From positions 3,130,148 to 3,194,147 of the forward strand of contig CP051228.1 of the NCBI GenBank assembly GCA_017792345.1: DNA of 64,000 nt. Reading direction: 5' to 3'. The DNA comes from Mesoflavibacter sp. (GTDB lineage: Bacteria > Pseudomonadota > Alphaproteobacteria > UBA8366 > Aestuariispiraceae). A model generated the notes under the pieces. That model saw only the letters and a program-made list of their open reading frames with translations, was not told where the DNA came from and searched no databases. Position 1 is the first letter of the stretch, and every line of letters begins with the position of its first letter. Positions 24,049 to 33,772 of the stretch are shown here, in pieces. The position numbers were made by a program, and so were the translations under genes.

Positions 24049-25449
24049 ATGTCGGCTGCGGGCCATCGTTTCGACCCGAGCATTCTGCGCGAATATGACA
24101 TTCGCGGAATCGTCGGCAATACGCTGACGGCGTCGGACGCGCTCGCCTTGGGGCGCACCATGGGCACGATCGCCGTTGCCGGCAGCGGCCGGATCGCCGT
24201 CGTCGGCTATGACGGCCGGATGAGTTCTCCGATGCTGGAGGAGGAGCTTTGCCGGGGTCTGGCCTCTTGCGGGCTGTATGTCCTGCGGATCGGGCTGGTA
24301 CCGACGCCCTGCCTCTACTTCGCCGCCAAGATGCTGAAGGCGTCGCTGGGGATCATGGTCACCGGTTCGCACAACCCGCCGGAGTATAACGGCTTCAAGA
24401 TGGTGCTGAACGGCATGCCGTTTTATGGCAGCGAGATCCGCCGACTGCGGGATCTGGCGTCGCGCGGGGTCTGGGCCCGCGCGTCCGGCGGCACGGTGGA
24501 AACCGATGCTCTGGGTGCCTATGCGTCGCGTCTGTCGCTCGATTATCCGACCAAGAAGGGGTTGCGGGTCGGCTGGGATCCCGGCAACGGCGCGGCTTGC
24601 CCGATTGTTCTGCGCCTCGCGCACCGGCTGCCGGGCGAACATCTGCTGATCAACGAGACGGTCGACGGGACCTTCCCCGCGCACCATCCGGATCCGACGG
24701 TCGAATCCAATCTGGCGCAGTTGAAGGACCTGGTTCTGACCGAGAAACTGGATGTCGGCCTTGCCTTCGACGGTGACGGCGACCGGATCGGCGTGGTCGA
24801 CGACAAGGGCCGCGTCATCTGGGGCGACCAGTTGCTGGCGCTGCTGGCGCGCGACGTGCTGCGCCGGATGCCCGGTTCCGCGATTCTGGCCGATGTGAAG
24901 GCAAGCCAGGTCCTGTTCGACGAGATCGAGCGATTGGGCGGCAGGCCCGTCATGTGCCCGACCGGTCATTCGATCATCAAGACGAAGATGTTTGAGCACA
25001 ACGCCCCGCTGGCCGGTGAGATGAGCGGCCATATCTTCTTCGCCGACAAGTACTATGGCTATGACGACGCGCTTTATACCGCCGTGCGTTTCCTGGCCAT
25101 GATCGCCGAAAGCGGCAAGAAGGCGTCGGACCTGCTGGACGAATTGCCCAAGATGGTGAACACGCCGGAAATCCGGATTGATGTCGACGACAAGCGCAAG
25201 TTCGACGTGATTGAGGAAGTTCAGACGCGGCTGCGCGATGCCGGGGCGGATATGGATGATATCGACGGCGTGCGGGTGTCCAGCACCGGCGGTTGGTGGC
25301 TGCTGCGTGCTTCCAATACGCAACCGGCCTTGGTTGCGCGCTGCGAAGCGCCCGACGACAAATCGCTGGGCTTCCTGAAAAAGGAACTGACCGACCAATT
25401 GTCGCTCAGCGGAATTCGGCTTCAGAAGAACAGTCTGCTGGCCGGCTGA
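24049..25449 (+). CDS. Phosphomannomutase/phosphoglucomutase
   Basis: 466 aa, the four-domain alpha-D-phosphohexomutase fold, close to Pseudomonas AlgC in length and motifs. It opens ILREYDIRGIVGNTL. The phosphoserine loop is GIMVTGSHNPPEYNG, the magnesium loop is AFDGDGDRIGVVD, the sugar-binding loop is GEMSGHIFFAD, and the phosphate-binding loop is near SNTQPALVARCEA. It interconverts the 6- and 1-phosphates of mannose or glucose. Supplying glucose-1-phosphate to the GalU encoded just upstream, or mannose-1-phosphate for GDP-mannose, both fit the cluster. Confidence 0.93.
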   Translation: MSAAGHRFDPSILREYDIRGIVGNTLTASDALALGRTMGTIAVAGSGRIAVVGYDGRMSSPMLEEELCRGLASCGLYVLRIGLVPTPCLYFAAKMLKASLGIMVTGSHNPPEYNGFKMVLNGMPFYGSEIRRLRDLASRGVWARASGGTVETDALGAYASRLSLDYPTKKGLRVGWDPGNGAACPIVLRLAHRLPGEHLLINETVDGTFPAHHPDPTVESNLAQLKDLVLTEKLDVGLAFDGDGDRIGVVDDKGRVIWGDQLLALLARDVLRRMPGSAILADVKASQVLFDEIERLGGRPVMCPTGHSIIKTKMFEHNAPLAGEMSGHIFFADKYYGYDDALYTAVRFLAMIAESGKKASDLLDELPKMVNTPEIRIDVDDKRKFDVIEEVQTRLRDAGADMDDIDGVRVSSTGGWWLLRASNTQPALVARCEAPDDKSLGFLKKELTDQLSLSGIRLQKNSLLAG

Positions 25450-25455
25450 TCCATC

Positions 25456-26160
25456 ATGACCCTGCCCAAGCCGCGCGGCATACTGTTCGATAAGGACGGC
25501 ACGCTGCTGGACTATCACGCGACCTGGATGCCGGCGAACCGGGCCGTTGCGCGGGATTTGTCTCGGGGCGACGACGATCTGGCGGCACGCCTGTTGGTCG
25601 CCGGGGGCTGGGACGCGGCGGCCGACCGTATCCTGTCGGGATCGGCTTTGGCGGCGGGCGATCTGGACGATATCGCACAGCTCTGGCGCCCGATGCTGCC
25701 GGAAGACCAGCCGGTCGACCAAATCGTCGCTTATCTGGATGAGGCATTTCCGCGCTATATGGAACCGACGGCGGTCTGCGCCCTGGCCGGTTTGATGGAT
25801 GCGCTATCCGGTCTGGGCCTGGCGCTGGGCATTGCCACCGCCGACAGCAAGAACGGTCTGCGGCAATCCATGGCGCCGTTCGATGTCATGGACCGTTTCG
25901 TCTTTGCGGTCGGCTTTGACAGCGGTCATGGGCGCAAACCCGAAGCGGGCATGGTCCACGGGTTCTGTGCGGCGGCCGATATTTCTCCGACGGAGGTCTG
26001 GGTTGTCGGCGACAATCGTCACGACATGGAAATGGCGGCCAATGCCGGCGCGGCGGGGGTCGGCGTGCTGACCGGGACATCGGACAGGGCGGAATTGACC
26101 GCCGCCGGGGCAGCGGTCGTGCTGGAATCGATTTCGGATTTGCCGCGACTGATCGCCTAG
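25456..26160 (+). CDS. HAD-family hydrolase (phosphoglycolate-phosphatase-like)
   Basis: 234 aa. The nucleophile motif FDKDGTLLDYHATW has Asp as nucleophile and the second Asp as acid/base. Motif II is the Thr in GIATADSK, motif III is the Lys of GRKPEAGM, and motif IV is VGDNRHDMEMAANAG. The cap domain between residues 20 and 90 is helical, as in Gph-like subfamily IA phosphatases. It lies 6 bp after the phosphomannomutase and probably belongs to its operon, where it could dephosphorylate a sugar phosphate. Substrate unknown. Confidence 0.88.
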   Translation: MTLPKPRGILFDKDGTLLDYHATWMPANRAVARDLSRGDDDLAARLLVAGGWDAAADRILSGSALAAGDLDDIAQLWRPMLPEDQPVDQIVAYLDEAFPRYMEPTAVCALAGLMDALSGLGLALGIATADSKNGLRQSMAPFDVMDRFVFAVGFDSGHGRKPEAGMVHGFCAAADISPTEVWVVGDNRHDMEMAANAGAAGVGVLTGTSDRAELTAAGAAVVLESISDLPRLIA

Positions 26161-26162
26161 AC

Positions 26163-27578
26163 TTATCCGGCGTCGGTCTTCGCCAGACGGCGAAACGCCC
26201 GGTCCGGGCCCCCGGTCACATAGTAGAACCGCCAGACCGCGCCGATGGCGCAGGCTGTCAGGCCCAGCGCGACGCCATACCAGATCCCGGCGCCGCCGAG
26301 ACTAAATTCGAAGGCCATGACATAGGCGGCGGGGACACCCAGAACCCAATAGCCGACGATTGCCATCAGCATCGGGATCATCGTGTCGTTCAGGCCGCGC
26401 AGAATGCCGCCGCCCGTGATCTGTGTCCCGTCGACGATCTGGAACAGGGCAGCGATGGCCAGGAACATCGTGCCGTACTCGACGATCTCGGCACGGTTGG
26501 GATCGTCCGCCGCCAGGAACAGGCCGACCAGGAACTCGCCCGACGTCCAGAACAGGATCGCCGCGCCGACCATGGACACCGCCGACAGGTAATAGATGGT
26601 CCGCCCGCGCAGCCGGACGGCGGCCAGATCGCGCGCCCCGGCGGCCAGCCCGACACGGATCGTCGCCGCCTGCGACAGGCCGAAGGGCAGCATGAAGGTG
26701 ATCGACATGATCTGGATCGCCACCTGATGGGCGGCCAATTGCGTGACGCCGACCCAGCCCATCATGATCGCGGTCGCCGCGAACAGGCCGTGCTCCAGGA
26801 CCGAGGTGCCGCCGGCCGGCAGGCCGATAGCCATTAACTGCCGGAAGCGCTGCCAGTCCGGACGCCAGAAATTCGCAAACAGATTCAGGCGCGCGAACAG
26901 CGGTGCGCGCAGCACGTAGACCACGGCGCACAGGAAAATGTAGACATCGACCAGAAACGTCGAAAGCCCCGCACCGGCCAGACCCATTTCCGGCCCGCCC
27001 AGCCCGCCGAACATGAACACCCAATTCAGCAGCGCGTTCAGCGGCACGCCGGACCAGACAATCAGCATGGCCGGGATCGTCACGCCATAGGATGCCATGG
27101 TCAGGCGCAGCGGCACGTTCAGGAAGACGACGATCAGCGCCGCGCCCATCCAATTCAGATAGTCCTGGGCCCCGGCCGCGATAGCCGGTTCCTGGCCCAG
27201 CGCCATCAGGATCGGTTCCGCGAAGCCGAGAATGATGGCGAAGGGGGTACCCATCATCAGCCCGGCCCATAGGCCTTGGCGGGCGCTGCGCCGGACGCCG
27301 CGGTCGTCGCCGATCGCAACGGACTGGGACGCCAAGGATGACACCGCACCCAGCACGCCGATACCGAACAGCAGAAAGATGAACCAGGCGTTCAGCGCCA
27401 GTGCCGCCGACGCCAGGGCTTCCTCGCCCAAGCGGCCGATCATCAGCGTGTCGACCGTCTCCATCGCGATGACAGCGACCATGGTCATGATCATCGGTCC
27501 TGCGAGCGACAGAGTCGCGCAGGTCTCCGCCCACCGGCCGATGGCCGGCGCGTCCGCATGACGTTGGGTCTGGGTCAT
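26163..27578 (-). CDS. MATE-family multidrug efflux transporter
   Basis: 471 aa from ATG 27578; the frame is open upstream but that stretch is not hydrophobic and not MATE-like. Twelve predicted membrane segments form two six-helix halves. Typical features are LSLAGPMIMTMVAVIAMETVDTLMIGRLG at the start, NWVFMFGGLGGPEMGLAGAGLST, and QVAIQIMSITFMLPFGLSQAATIRVG. It exports cationic drugs or metabolites using a Na+ or H+ gradient; the substrate is not readable. It converges on the HAD gene (2 bp apart) and lies 20 bp after the DUF454 gene. Confidence 0.9.
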   Translation of the reverse strand: MTQTQRHADAPAIGRWAETCATLSLAGPMIMTMVAVIAMETVDTLMIGRLGEEALASAALALNAWFIFLLFGIGVLGAVSSLASQSVAIGDDRGVRRSARQGLWAGLMMGTPFAIILGFAEPILMALGQEPAIAAGAQDYLNWMGAALIVVFLNVPLRLTMASYGVTIPAMLIVWSGVPLNALLNWVFMFGGLGGPEMGLAGAGLSTFLVDVYIFLCAVVYVLRAPLFARLNLFANFWRPDWQRFRQLMAIGLPAGGTSVLEHGLFAATAIMMGWVGVTQLAAHQVAIQIMSITFMLPFGLSQAATIRVGLAAGARDLAAVRLRGRTIYYLSAVSMVGAAILFWTSGEFLVGLFLAADDPNRAEIVEYGTMFLAIAALFQIVDGTQITGGGILRGLNDTMIPMLMAIVGYWVLGVPAAYVMAFEFSLGGAGIWYGVALGLTACAIGAVWRFYYVTGGPDRAFRRLAKTDAG

Positions 27579-27598
27579 GCCGGGGCTTATGACCCATT

Positions 27599-27997
27599 TC
27601 ACTGAGGAGGGGAAGCTTGCTCTTCCGCAACGGCGGGAACGCGACCCGGCCGTGTCGCAATCCAGATACCGACGCATACCAGGAACGACCCGATCCCGAT
27701 ATAACCCAGCGGGTGAAGGTCGGTCGTCCACAGCATGATGCCCATGCTGAGCGTCATCATCGAACAGGACGCGATCTTGGCCCTGAGCGGAATGACCCCG
27801 TATTGATTCCACTGCCGCAGCGGCGGTCCCCAGCGCGGATGGTTATACAGCCAATCGTGAAATCGCTGGGACGATCTGGCAAAGCACCATAAGGCCAGCA
27901 GCAGGAAGGGAACGGTCGGCAGCAAGGGAACGAAGGCCCCGACGAGGCCAAGCCCGGTAAAGAAAAACCCTAGGATCAGAAACACGAAACGGGGCAT
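27599..27997 (-). CDS. DUF454 (YbaN-like) inner-membrane protein
   Basis: 132 aa from ATG 27997. An in-frame ATG at 28033 would add 12 polar residues not found in relatives, whose start resembles PRFVFLILGFFFTGLGLVGAFVPLLP. LPTVPFLLLALWCFARSS, then FHDWLYNHPRWGPPLRQW, is the DUF454 signature. Three or four membrane helices are predicted, with GIGSFLVCVGIWIATRPGR near the end. The family has no firmly assigned function. It could be cotranscribed with the MATE gene downstream. Confidence 0.85.
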   Translation of the reverse strand: MPRFVFLILGFFFTGLGLVGAFVPLLPTVPFLLLALWCFARSSQRFHDWLYNHPRWGPPLRQWNQYGVIPLRAKIASCSMMTLSMGIMLWTTDLHPLGYIGIGSFLVCVGIWIATRPGRVPAVAEEQASPPQ

Positions 27998-28081
27998 GGG
28001 CCGGTCTATCCGAGACGGTCGCGGTTCGCGCATCGGGCAGATGCCGGTCCCCGAACGATCGGAATGCCGGGCGGCGTCCCG

Positions 28082-30004
28082 TCAGGCGCGGGCGGGTTTT
28101 TCGGCACCGTCGGTCCGATCGGCCCCCAGCGCCGATAGGGCGGCGGCGACGATACCCGCCGAATCCAGTCCTGCCTGGGCAACCTGGACCGCGGGCTTTT
28201 CCTGATCCAGGAAGGTGTCCGGCATATAGAGCGTGCGCAGTTTCAGGCCCTGCAACAGGTCGTTCCGGGTCAGGAAATCCAAAACCTGCGCCGAGAAGCC
28301 GCCTATGGAGCCTTCTTCGACCGTGATCAGAACGTCATGGGTTTCCGCCAAGCGCCGCACCAAAGCGGTGTCGATGGGCTTGGCAAAGCGCGCATCGGCG
28401 ACGGTGGCCGAGAAGCCGCGCACCGCCAGATCGTCGGCGGCGGCCAGCGCGTCCTGCAGCCGTGTGCCCAGCGACAGGATGGCGACGGTCTTGCCCTCGC
28501 GCAGGATGCGGCCCTTGCCGATCTCCAGCGCCGTCGGTGTTTCCGGCATTTCGACGCCGGTGCCTTCGCCGCGCGGATAGCGGATGGCGGATGGGCGGTC
28601 GTCGATCCCGACGGCCGTGGCGACCATATGGGCCAGTTCCGCCTCGTCGGACGGCGCCATGACCACGAAATCCGGCAGGCAGCACAGATAGGCCAGATCG
28701 AACGCCCCGCAATGGGTCTGACCGTCGGCACCGACATAGCCCGCGCGGTCGATCGCGAAGCGAACCGGCAGCTTCTGAATCGCGACGTCATGGACGACCT
28801 GATCATAGCCGCGCTGCAGGAAAGTCGAATAGATCGCCGCGAAAGGACGATAGCCTTCCGACGCCAGCCCGGCTGCGAAGGTCACCGCATGCTGCTCGGC
28901 GATGCCGACATCGAAGGTGCGTTCGGGATGTGCCTTTTCGAACAGGTTCACGCCCGTACCCGACGGCATGGCCGCGGTGATGGCGACGATCTTGTCGTCC
29001 GTCTCCGCCAGCTTCGCCAGAACCTCGCCAAAGACGTTCTGATAGGCGGGGGCATTGGGCTTCGGCTTGTGCTGCGCGCCGGTCACAACGTCGAACTTGG
29101 CGACCCCGTGATACTTGTCGGCGGAATTCTCAGCCGGGCCGTAGCCCTTGCCTTTCTGAGTGACGACATGGATCAGCACCGGTCCGGCATCGCGCGCGCC
29201 GCGCACATTCTTCAGAACCGGCAGCAGATGCTCCAGATTATGACCGTCGATCGGACCGACATAATAGAAGCCCATTTCCTCGAACAGCGTGCCGCCCGTC
29301 ACAAAGCCGCGGGCGAACTCCTCCGCCTTCTCGACGGCGCGTTCGAACTGGCGCGGAAAGCGCTCGGCGATGTGTTTTCCGATCTCGCGCAGGCCCAGAT
29401 AGGATTTCGACGACAGCAGGCGCGACAGATAGGCGCTCATCGCGCCGACGGGCGGGGCGATGGACATGTCGTTGTCGTTCAGGATGACGGTCAGGCGCGA
29501 ATTGGTCGCGCCGGCATTGTTCATCGCCTCATAGGCCATGCCCGCCGACATGGCGCCGTCGCCGATCACCGCCACGACGTGATTGTCGCCGCCGTTCAGA
29601 TCGCGCGCCACGGCCATGCCCAGCCCGGCCGAGATGGAGGTCGAGGAATGCGCCGCGCCGAACGGGTCGTATTCGCTTTCCGCCCGCTTGGTGAAGCCGC
29701 TCAATCCGCCGCCCTGACGGAGAGTGTTGATGCGCTCGCGCCGCCCGGTCAGGATTTTATGCGGATAGCACTGATGCCCGACATCCCAGATCAGCCGGTC
29801 GTCGGGCGTGTTGTAGACATAGTGCAGGGCCACGGTCAGTTCGACCACGCCCAGCCCCGCGCCCAGATGGCCGCCGGTCTGGGACACTGCGCGGATGGTC
29901 GCGCTGCGCAATTCGTCCGCCACCTGACGCAACTGGCTGGAATCCAGTTTCCGCAGATCGGCCGGAACGGCGATTTGGTCGAGAAGGGGCGTGGCGTCGG
30001 TCAC
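28082..30004 (-). CDS. dxs: 1-deoxy-D-xylulose-5-phosphate synthase
   Basis: 640 aa from a GTG at 30004, the length and start typical of the family ([19 protein letters not shown] follows). An open extension to 30136 lacks homology. The thiamine diphosphate site is [18 protein letters not shown], with [18 protein letters not shown] near the start. The pyrimidine domain has [17 protein letters not shown] with its catalytic Glu, and [18 protein letters not shown]. It condenses pyruvate and glyceraldehyde-3-phosphate in the first step of the MEP isoprenoid pathway. It lies downstream of ispA and xseB, a common alphaproteobacterial order. Confidence 0.96.
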   Translation of the reverse strand: MTDATPLLDQIAVPADLRKLDSSQLRQVADELRSATIRAVSQTGGHLGAGLGVVELTVALHYVYNTPDDRLIWDVGHQCYPHKILTGRRERINTLRQGGGLSGFTKRAESEYDPFGAAHSSTSISAGLGMAVARDLNGGDNHVVAVIGDGAMSAGMAYEAMNNAGATNSRLTVILNDNDMSIAPPVGAMSAYLSRLLSSKSYLGLREIGKHIAERFPRQFERAVEKAEEFARGFVTGGTLFEEMGFYYVGPIDGHNLEHLLPVLKNVRGARDAGPVLIHVVTQKGKGYGPAENSADKYHGVAKFDVVTGAQHKPKPNAPAYQNVFGEVLAKLAETDDKIVAITAAMPSGTGVNLFEKAHPERTFDVGIAEQHAVTFAAGLASEGYRPFAAIYSTFLQRGYDQVVHDVAIQKLPVRFAIDRAGYVGADGQTHCGAFDLAYLCCLPDFVVMAPSDEAELAHMVATAVGIDDRPSAIRYPRGEGTGVEMPETPTALEIGKGRILREGKTVAILSLGTRLQDALAAADDLAVRGFSATVADARFAKPIDTALVRRLAETHDVLITVEEGSIGGFSAQVLDFLTRNDLLQGLKLRTLYMPDTFLDQEKPAVQVAQAGLDSAGIVAAALSALGADRTDGAEKPARA

Positions 30005-30116
30005 TGTATCGCTGCCTTGCCTAGTAGCAATTGTCACAATCCTGCAAACACCTAGCCCGTAATAGCGGCGTTTTCCAGCCAAATCCGGCGCGGCAAGACG
30101 GCGCGTCTTTAGCGAT

Positions 30117-31004
30117 TCAGTGGCGGCGCTCCACAACGAACCGCGCCAGGTCGCGCAGCAGGTCGGCCTTGTCGCCGAAAGGCTTCAGGTGATGTGCTGC
30201 CTGGTCGGCCAGGCGGTTGGCCTGGTCCCGGGCGCGCTCGACGCCCAGGATCGACACGAAGGTCGCCTTGCCCTTGTCCGCGTCCTTGCCGACGGCCTTG
30301 CCCATGGTTTCCGCATCGCCTTCGACGTCCAGCAAATCGTCGGCGATCTGGAAGGCGAGGCCGAGATCGTGGGTATAGCCGCGCAGCGCCTCACGCGCGG
30401 CCAGGGGCGCTCGGCCCAGGATCGCGCCGGCCTGGCAGGCGAAGTCGATCAGCCGCCCGGTCTTCAGGCGCTGCAGCCGGGTAATGGCACCGATATCCAG
30501 GTCGCCATCGGCCGCTTTCAGGTCGATCATCTGGCCGCCGACCATGCCATGCGCGCCCGCCGCCTTCGCCAGTTCCTTGACCAGTTCGACGCGGACCGCC
30601 GGGTTGGAATGGGTCGAATCCGACGCCAGAACCTCAAAGGCGCGGGTCAGCAGCGCATCGCCGGCCAGGATCGCCGTCGCCTCGTCATACCGCTTGTGGA
30701 CGGTCGGCTTCCCCCGGCGCAGGGCGTCGTCATCCATCGCCGGCAGATCGTCATGGACCAGCGAATAGCAATGGACCATTTCCAACGCCGCGCCGGTGCG
30801 CAGGGCGGAATTGTTGGATACACCGAAAAGGCCCGCGCTCTGCGCGGTCAGGAAGGGGCGGATCCGCTTGCCGCCATCCAGCGTGGCATAGCGCATGGCG
30901 TCCAGAAGCTCCCGTTCCGGGGCTTCCTCCTTCGGCAGCAGCCGGTCCAGGACATCTTCCAGGCCGGCGGCCAGGGCCGCCATGGCCCGCGCGAGATCGG
31001 TCAT
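30117..31004 (-). CDS. ispA: Farnesyl/geranyl diphosphate synthase (polyprenyl synthetase)
   Basis: 295 aa. The first Asp-rich motif is [20 protein letters not shown] and the second is [12 protein letters not shown]; both bind magnesium and the diphosphate. GGKRIRPFL and [16 protein letters not shown] are further family markers. IspA joins IPP to DMAPP and GPP to give farnesyl diphosphate for quinones, undecaprenol and hopanoids. It uses the products of the MEP pathway begun by Dxs, encoded 112 bp downstream on the same strand. Confidence 0.94.
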   Translation of the reverse strand: MTDLARAMAALAAGLEDVLDRLLPKEEAPERELLDAMRYATLDGGKRIRPFLTAQSAGLFGVSNNSALRTGAALEMVHCYSLVHDDLPAMDDDALRRGKPTVHKRYDEATAILAGDALLTRAFEVLASDSTHSNPAVRVELVKELAKAAGAHGMVGGQMIDLKAADGDLDIGAITRLQRLKTGRLIDFACQAGAILGRAPLAAREALRGYTHDLGLAFQIADDLLDVEGDAETMGKAVGKDADKGKATFVSILGVERARDQANRLADQAAHHLKPFGDKADLLRDLARFVVERRH

Positions 31005-31037
31005 TCCGTTTCGTCCTTAGCAAAAAGGGTCGATGGA

Positions 31038-31057
31038 CGCGCCGGCTTCCCGGCGCG
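31038..31057 (-). other. Hairpin between xseB and ispA
   Basis: CGCGCCGG (31038-31045) and CCGGCGCG (31050-31057) form a perfect 8-bp stem with a 4-base loop, in the 73-bp gap between xseB and ispA. On the transcribed strand the T-run comes about 11 bases after the stem, so it is at best a weak terminator and may adjust operon read-through. Confidence 0.4.
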
Positions 31058-31077
31058 AAGGTCGTAGCAGCCGATAG

Positions 31078-31326
31078 TCAGTCCATATCGACCGGTTCGG
31101 CGCGGGCGGTCCCGTCCGGCCCGATCGAAATCTTGTCGATCCGCGCCTTGGCGTTTTGCAGCTTGCTCTGGCAATGCTCCTTCAGTTTGGAGCCGCGCTC
31201 GTAAGCGTCGATGCTTTCCTCAAGCTTGATCTCGCCGGATTCGAGTTTCCGGACGATCGATTCCAACTCGCTCATCGCCTCTTCGAACGAAAGCGCGTCG
31301 ATATCCGGGGAGGTCGCGTCGGTCAT
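31078..31326 (-). CDS. xseB: Exodeoxyribonuclease VII small subunit
   Basis: 82 aa from ATG 31326. It carries the XseB signature: LSFEEAMSELESIVRKLESGEIKLEESIDAYERGSKL, then CQSKLQNAKARID. The small helical subunit partners XseA to degrade single-stranded DNA into oligonucleotides. The upstream in-frame extension is rejected because XseB proteins are usually about 80 aa. It leads the xseB-ispA-dxs set; the functional link is weak but the order is widely conserved. Confidence 0.92.
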   Translation of the reverse strand: MTDATSPDIDALSFEEAMSELESIVRKLESGEIKLEESIDAYERGSKLKEHCQSKLQNAKARIDKISIGPDGTARAEPVDMD

Positions 31327-31531
31327 GCCTATCCTGTCGCTGATGGGTGTCCCTTCGAAGAGGGAGTGTAGGGCGCACCGGCCCCGCCGCGCAACCGGCG
31401 CTTGGAGGAACGGGATTTGGAGGACCGGGATAAGGGGCGGAGGCGAGGATGGTTGCAAATGGATGGATCCGGTTCCACTCTTCGCCGCGACCGGAACGAT
31501 CTACCGGCATGTTTCTAGGGAAAATGTAGCG

Positions 31532-32458
31532 ATGCGCACCTTGCTTTTCACCCATCCCGCCTGCGCCGGCCACGACATGGGCGCCGGGCACCCGGAACAG
31601 CCCGCGCGTCTGGCGGCGGTTCTGTCGGCGCTGGAAGGGCCGGATTTTGCGGAGCTGGAACGCCGCGAAGCGCCTGAGACGGACCGGGGCCGCCTGTTGC
31701 TGATGCATCCGGCGGATTATGTCGACGGTCTGTTCGCGGCCTTCCCGACGGAGGGGCGGGTGCAGATCGACGCCGACACGGCGGTCAGCGCCGGATCGCG
31801 CGAGGCTGCCTTGCGCGCGGCGGGCGGCGTTGTCGCGGCGGTCGACGCGGTGATGAAGGGCGAGGCGAAGCGCGCCTTCTGCGCCGTGCGGCCGCCCGGA
31901 CATCATGCCGAACCGGACCGGACCATGGGGTTTTGCCTGTTCAACAATGTCGCGATCGGCGCGGCCCATGCCCGGGACGTCTATCACCTGCACCGGGTGG
32001 CGGTGATCGATTTCGACGTGCACCATGGCAATGGCACCCAGGCGATGTTCGAGAACGAGCCGATGTTCTTCTATGGCTCGACGCATCAGATGCCGCTCTA
32101 TCCGGGCACCGGTCGGGCGTCGGAGACGGGCGTGGCGCAGAATATCGTGAACGTGCCGTTGCCGCCCTATGCGGGATCGAAAGAATTTCGCGCCGCCTAT
32201 CGCGATGTCGTCCTGCCCAAGCTGGCGGATTTCGGGCCGGAACTGTTGATCATTTCCGCCGGGTTCGATGCCCACCGTGACGATCCGTTGGCCCAGGAAA
32301 ACCTGGACGAGGCGGATTTCGAATGGGTGACGGACGAACTGGTTGGGATCGCGGAACGGTCGGCGGAAGGCCGGGTGGTTTCGGCGCTTGAAGGGGGCTA
32401 TGACCTGGACGCGCTGGGTCGGTCGGCCGCCGCTCATGTGCGGGCGCTGATGCGCTAG
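31532..32458 (+). CDS. Histone-deacetylase-family (acetylpolyamine amidohydrolase-like) hydrolase
   Basis: 308 aa from ATG 31532. Zinc and catalytic motifs are clear: RPPGHHAEPDRTMGFCLFNN (paired His), then DFDVHHGNGTQ with the Asp and His ligands, and AGFDAHRDDPLA with the second Asp. The closing SALEGGYDLDAL is also diagnostic. Bacterial members remove acetyl groups from polyamines or other small amides. It is divergent from xseB; an HDAC-family gene next to xseB-ispA-dxs recurs in alphaproteobacteria, with no known mechanistic reason. Confidence 0.92.
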   Translation: MRTLLFTHPACAGHDMGAGHPEQPARLAAVLSALEGPDFAELERREAPETDRGRLLLMHPADYVDGLFAAFPTEGRVQIDADTAVSAGSREAALRAAGGVVAAVDAVMKGEAKRAFCAVRPPGHHAEPDRTMGFCLFNNVAIGAAHARDVYHLHRVAVIDFDVHHGNGTQAMFENEPMFFYGSTHQMPLYPGTGRASETGVAQNIVNVPLPPYAGSKEFRAAYRDVVLPKLADFGPELLIISAGFDAHRDDPLAQENLDEADFEWVTDELVGIAERSAEGRVVSALEGGYDLDALGRSAAAHVRALMR

Positions 32459-32578
32459 AGTACATGAATTATGCACTAAATGTTCTCTTTTTGCTCGCCA
32501 GGCCACACTGAAAGGCTGTATAGGCGTGTTGATTTCGGCAGCGCGGGCTTTTCCGCGCTAAGACATTTGGGTGGATCT

Positions 32579-33751
32579 ATGTTCGGGGTAGATGGAAACT
32601 GGGGACCGCGCGCACTGGTGATGGCGGCGGCGATGTGGACCGGCATGAGCGTTGGCGGCGTGCACGCCATCGCCCAGAACCAGGCCGCACCGGTGGCGGT
32701 CGACGCGGTTGTCGAGGAGCCGTTGTCTCAGACCGTACCAGTTCTGGGGCGTCTGGTCGCGATTCAGCGCGGAACGGTGGCTGCCCTGGCGCGTGGTCCG
32801 GTGCTGGAGGTGCATGTGTCGGTCGGCGACCGGGTGCATGAGGGCGATATCCTGATCACCCAGGCGATGGACCGGCTGGAACGGTCCCGCGATGTTGCCA
32901 AGGAAGCGGTCGACGCGGCCCTGGCCGCCGTCGCGACCGCGCGGTCCCAACAGCAGTTGGCCGAACAGGAGCTGGCGCGGCTGGACAAGCTGAAGGGCTC
33001 TGCCGCCTTCTCGTCGGCGCAGCGCGAAGACAAGTCCTTCGAGGTCGCCGTGCGCCGCGCCCAGGTCGGCGAGGCGAATGCCGAGGTGGCCCGCGCCCGC
33101 GCACTGCTGGCGGAAGCGCAGTTGGATGTCGATCTGGGGATCGTGCGCGCGCCGTTCGACGGCGTCGTCCTGGAACGGCATACGGTGCGCGGCGCCTATA
33201 TGAATGTCGGCGATCCGGCGATCACGCTGATCAACGACCGCTATCTGGAGGTCGAGGCGGATGTCCCCGCATCGCGGATCGGCGGTCTGCAGATGGGGCG
33301 CGAAGTTCAGCTGCATTTCGGGGACGGGATCAGCTATGGCGGCGTCGTCCGGGCGGTGGTGCCGGAGGAAAATGCCCTTACCCGAACCCGCATCGTGCGT
33401 TTCATCCCGGATTTCGATGACAATACGACGATGTCGCCGGCCGCCGGCCAGACCGTCACCGTCGACCTGCCGGTCGGAGAGGCGCGCGACGTCGTAACGG
33501 TCCACAAGGACGCCATCATGCCGCGCGGTAACCAGAATTCCGTTTTCGTCGTGAACGAGGACAGGACGGTTGCGCCGCGCCCGGTACAATTGGGTGAGGC
33601 CGTGGGAACGCGATTCGTCGTTCTGGACGGCTTACAGCCGGGCGATCTGGTCGTGACGCGCGGCAATGAACGGCTGCATCCAGGACAGGCGGTTATCTGG
33701 CTGGGTGCGGACGAAGCGGGCGCCGAAGCCCGCAGCGGTACCTCGGGCTAA
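32579..33751 (+). CDS. RND efflux pump periplasmic adaptor (HlyD/AcrA family)
   Basis: 390 aa from ATG 32579, chosen because GGTGGA precedes it and a hydrophobic export signal follows (ALVMAAAMWTGMSVGGVHA). The first 33 codons of the longer open frame look non-coding. A lipoyl/beta-barrel half (VAALARGPVLEVHVSVGDRVHEGD) is followed by a helical hairpin rich in Ala (about 105-185), the second lipoyl half (RAPFDGVVLERHTVRGAYMNVGD), and the membrane-proximal domain. It links the inner-membrane pump encoded 21 bp downstream to an outer-membrane channel, which is not encoded here. A small hairpin at 32540-32559 lies in its leader. Confidence 0.9.
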   Translation: MFGVDGNWGPRALVMAAAMWTGMSVGGVHAIAQNQAAPVAVDAVVEEPLSQTVPVLGRLVAIQRGTVAALARGPVLEVHVSVGDRVHEGDILITQAMDRLERSRDVAKEAVDAALAAVATARSQQQLAEQELARLDKLKGSAAFSSAQREDKSFEVAVRRAQVGEANAEVARARALLAEAQLDVDLGIVRAPFDGVVLERHTVRGAYMNVGDPAITLINDRYLEVEADVPASRIGGLQMGREVQLHFGDGISYGGVVRAVVPEENALTRTRIVRFIPDFDDNTTMSPAAGQTVTVDLPVGEARDVVTVHKDAIMPRGNQNSVFVVNEDRTVAPRPVQLGEAVGTRFVVLDGLQPGDLVVTRGNERLHPGQAVIWLGADEAGAEARSGTSG

Positions 33752-33772
33752 GGCCGGGAATCGGGGGACATC

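Noticed and set aside
30095-30109. Six-bp inverted repeat AAGACG/CGTCTT just after ispA as a terminator
   Set aside because: Three-base loop and no T-run on the transcribed strand, and dxs follows on the same strand in the expected operon.
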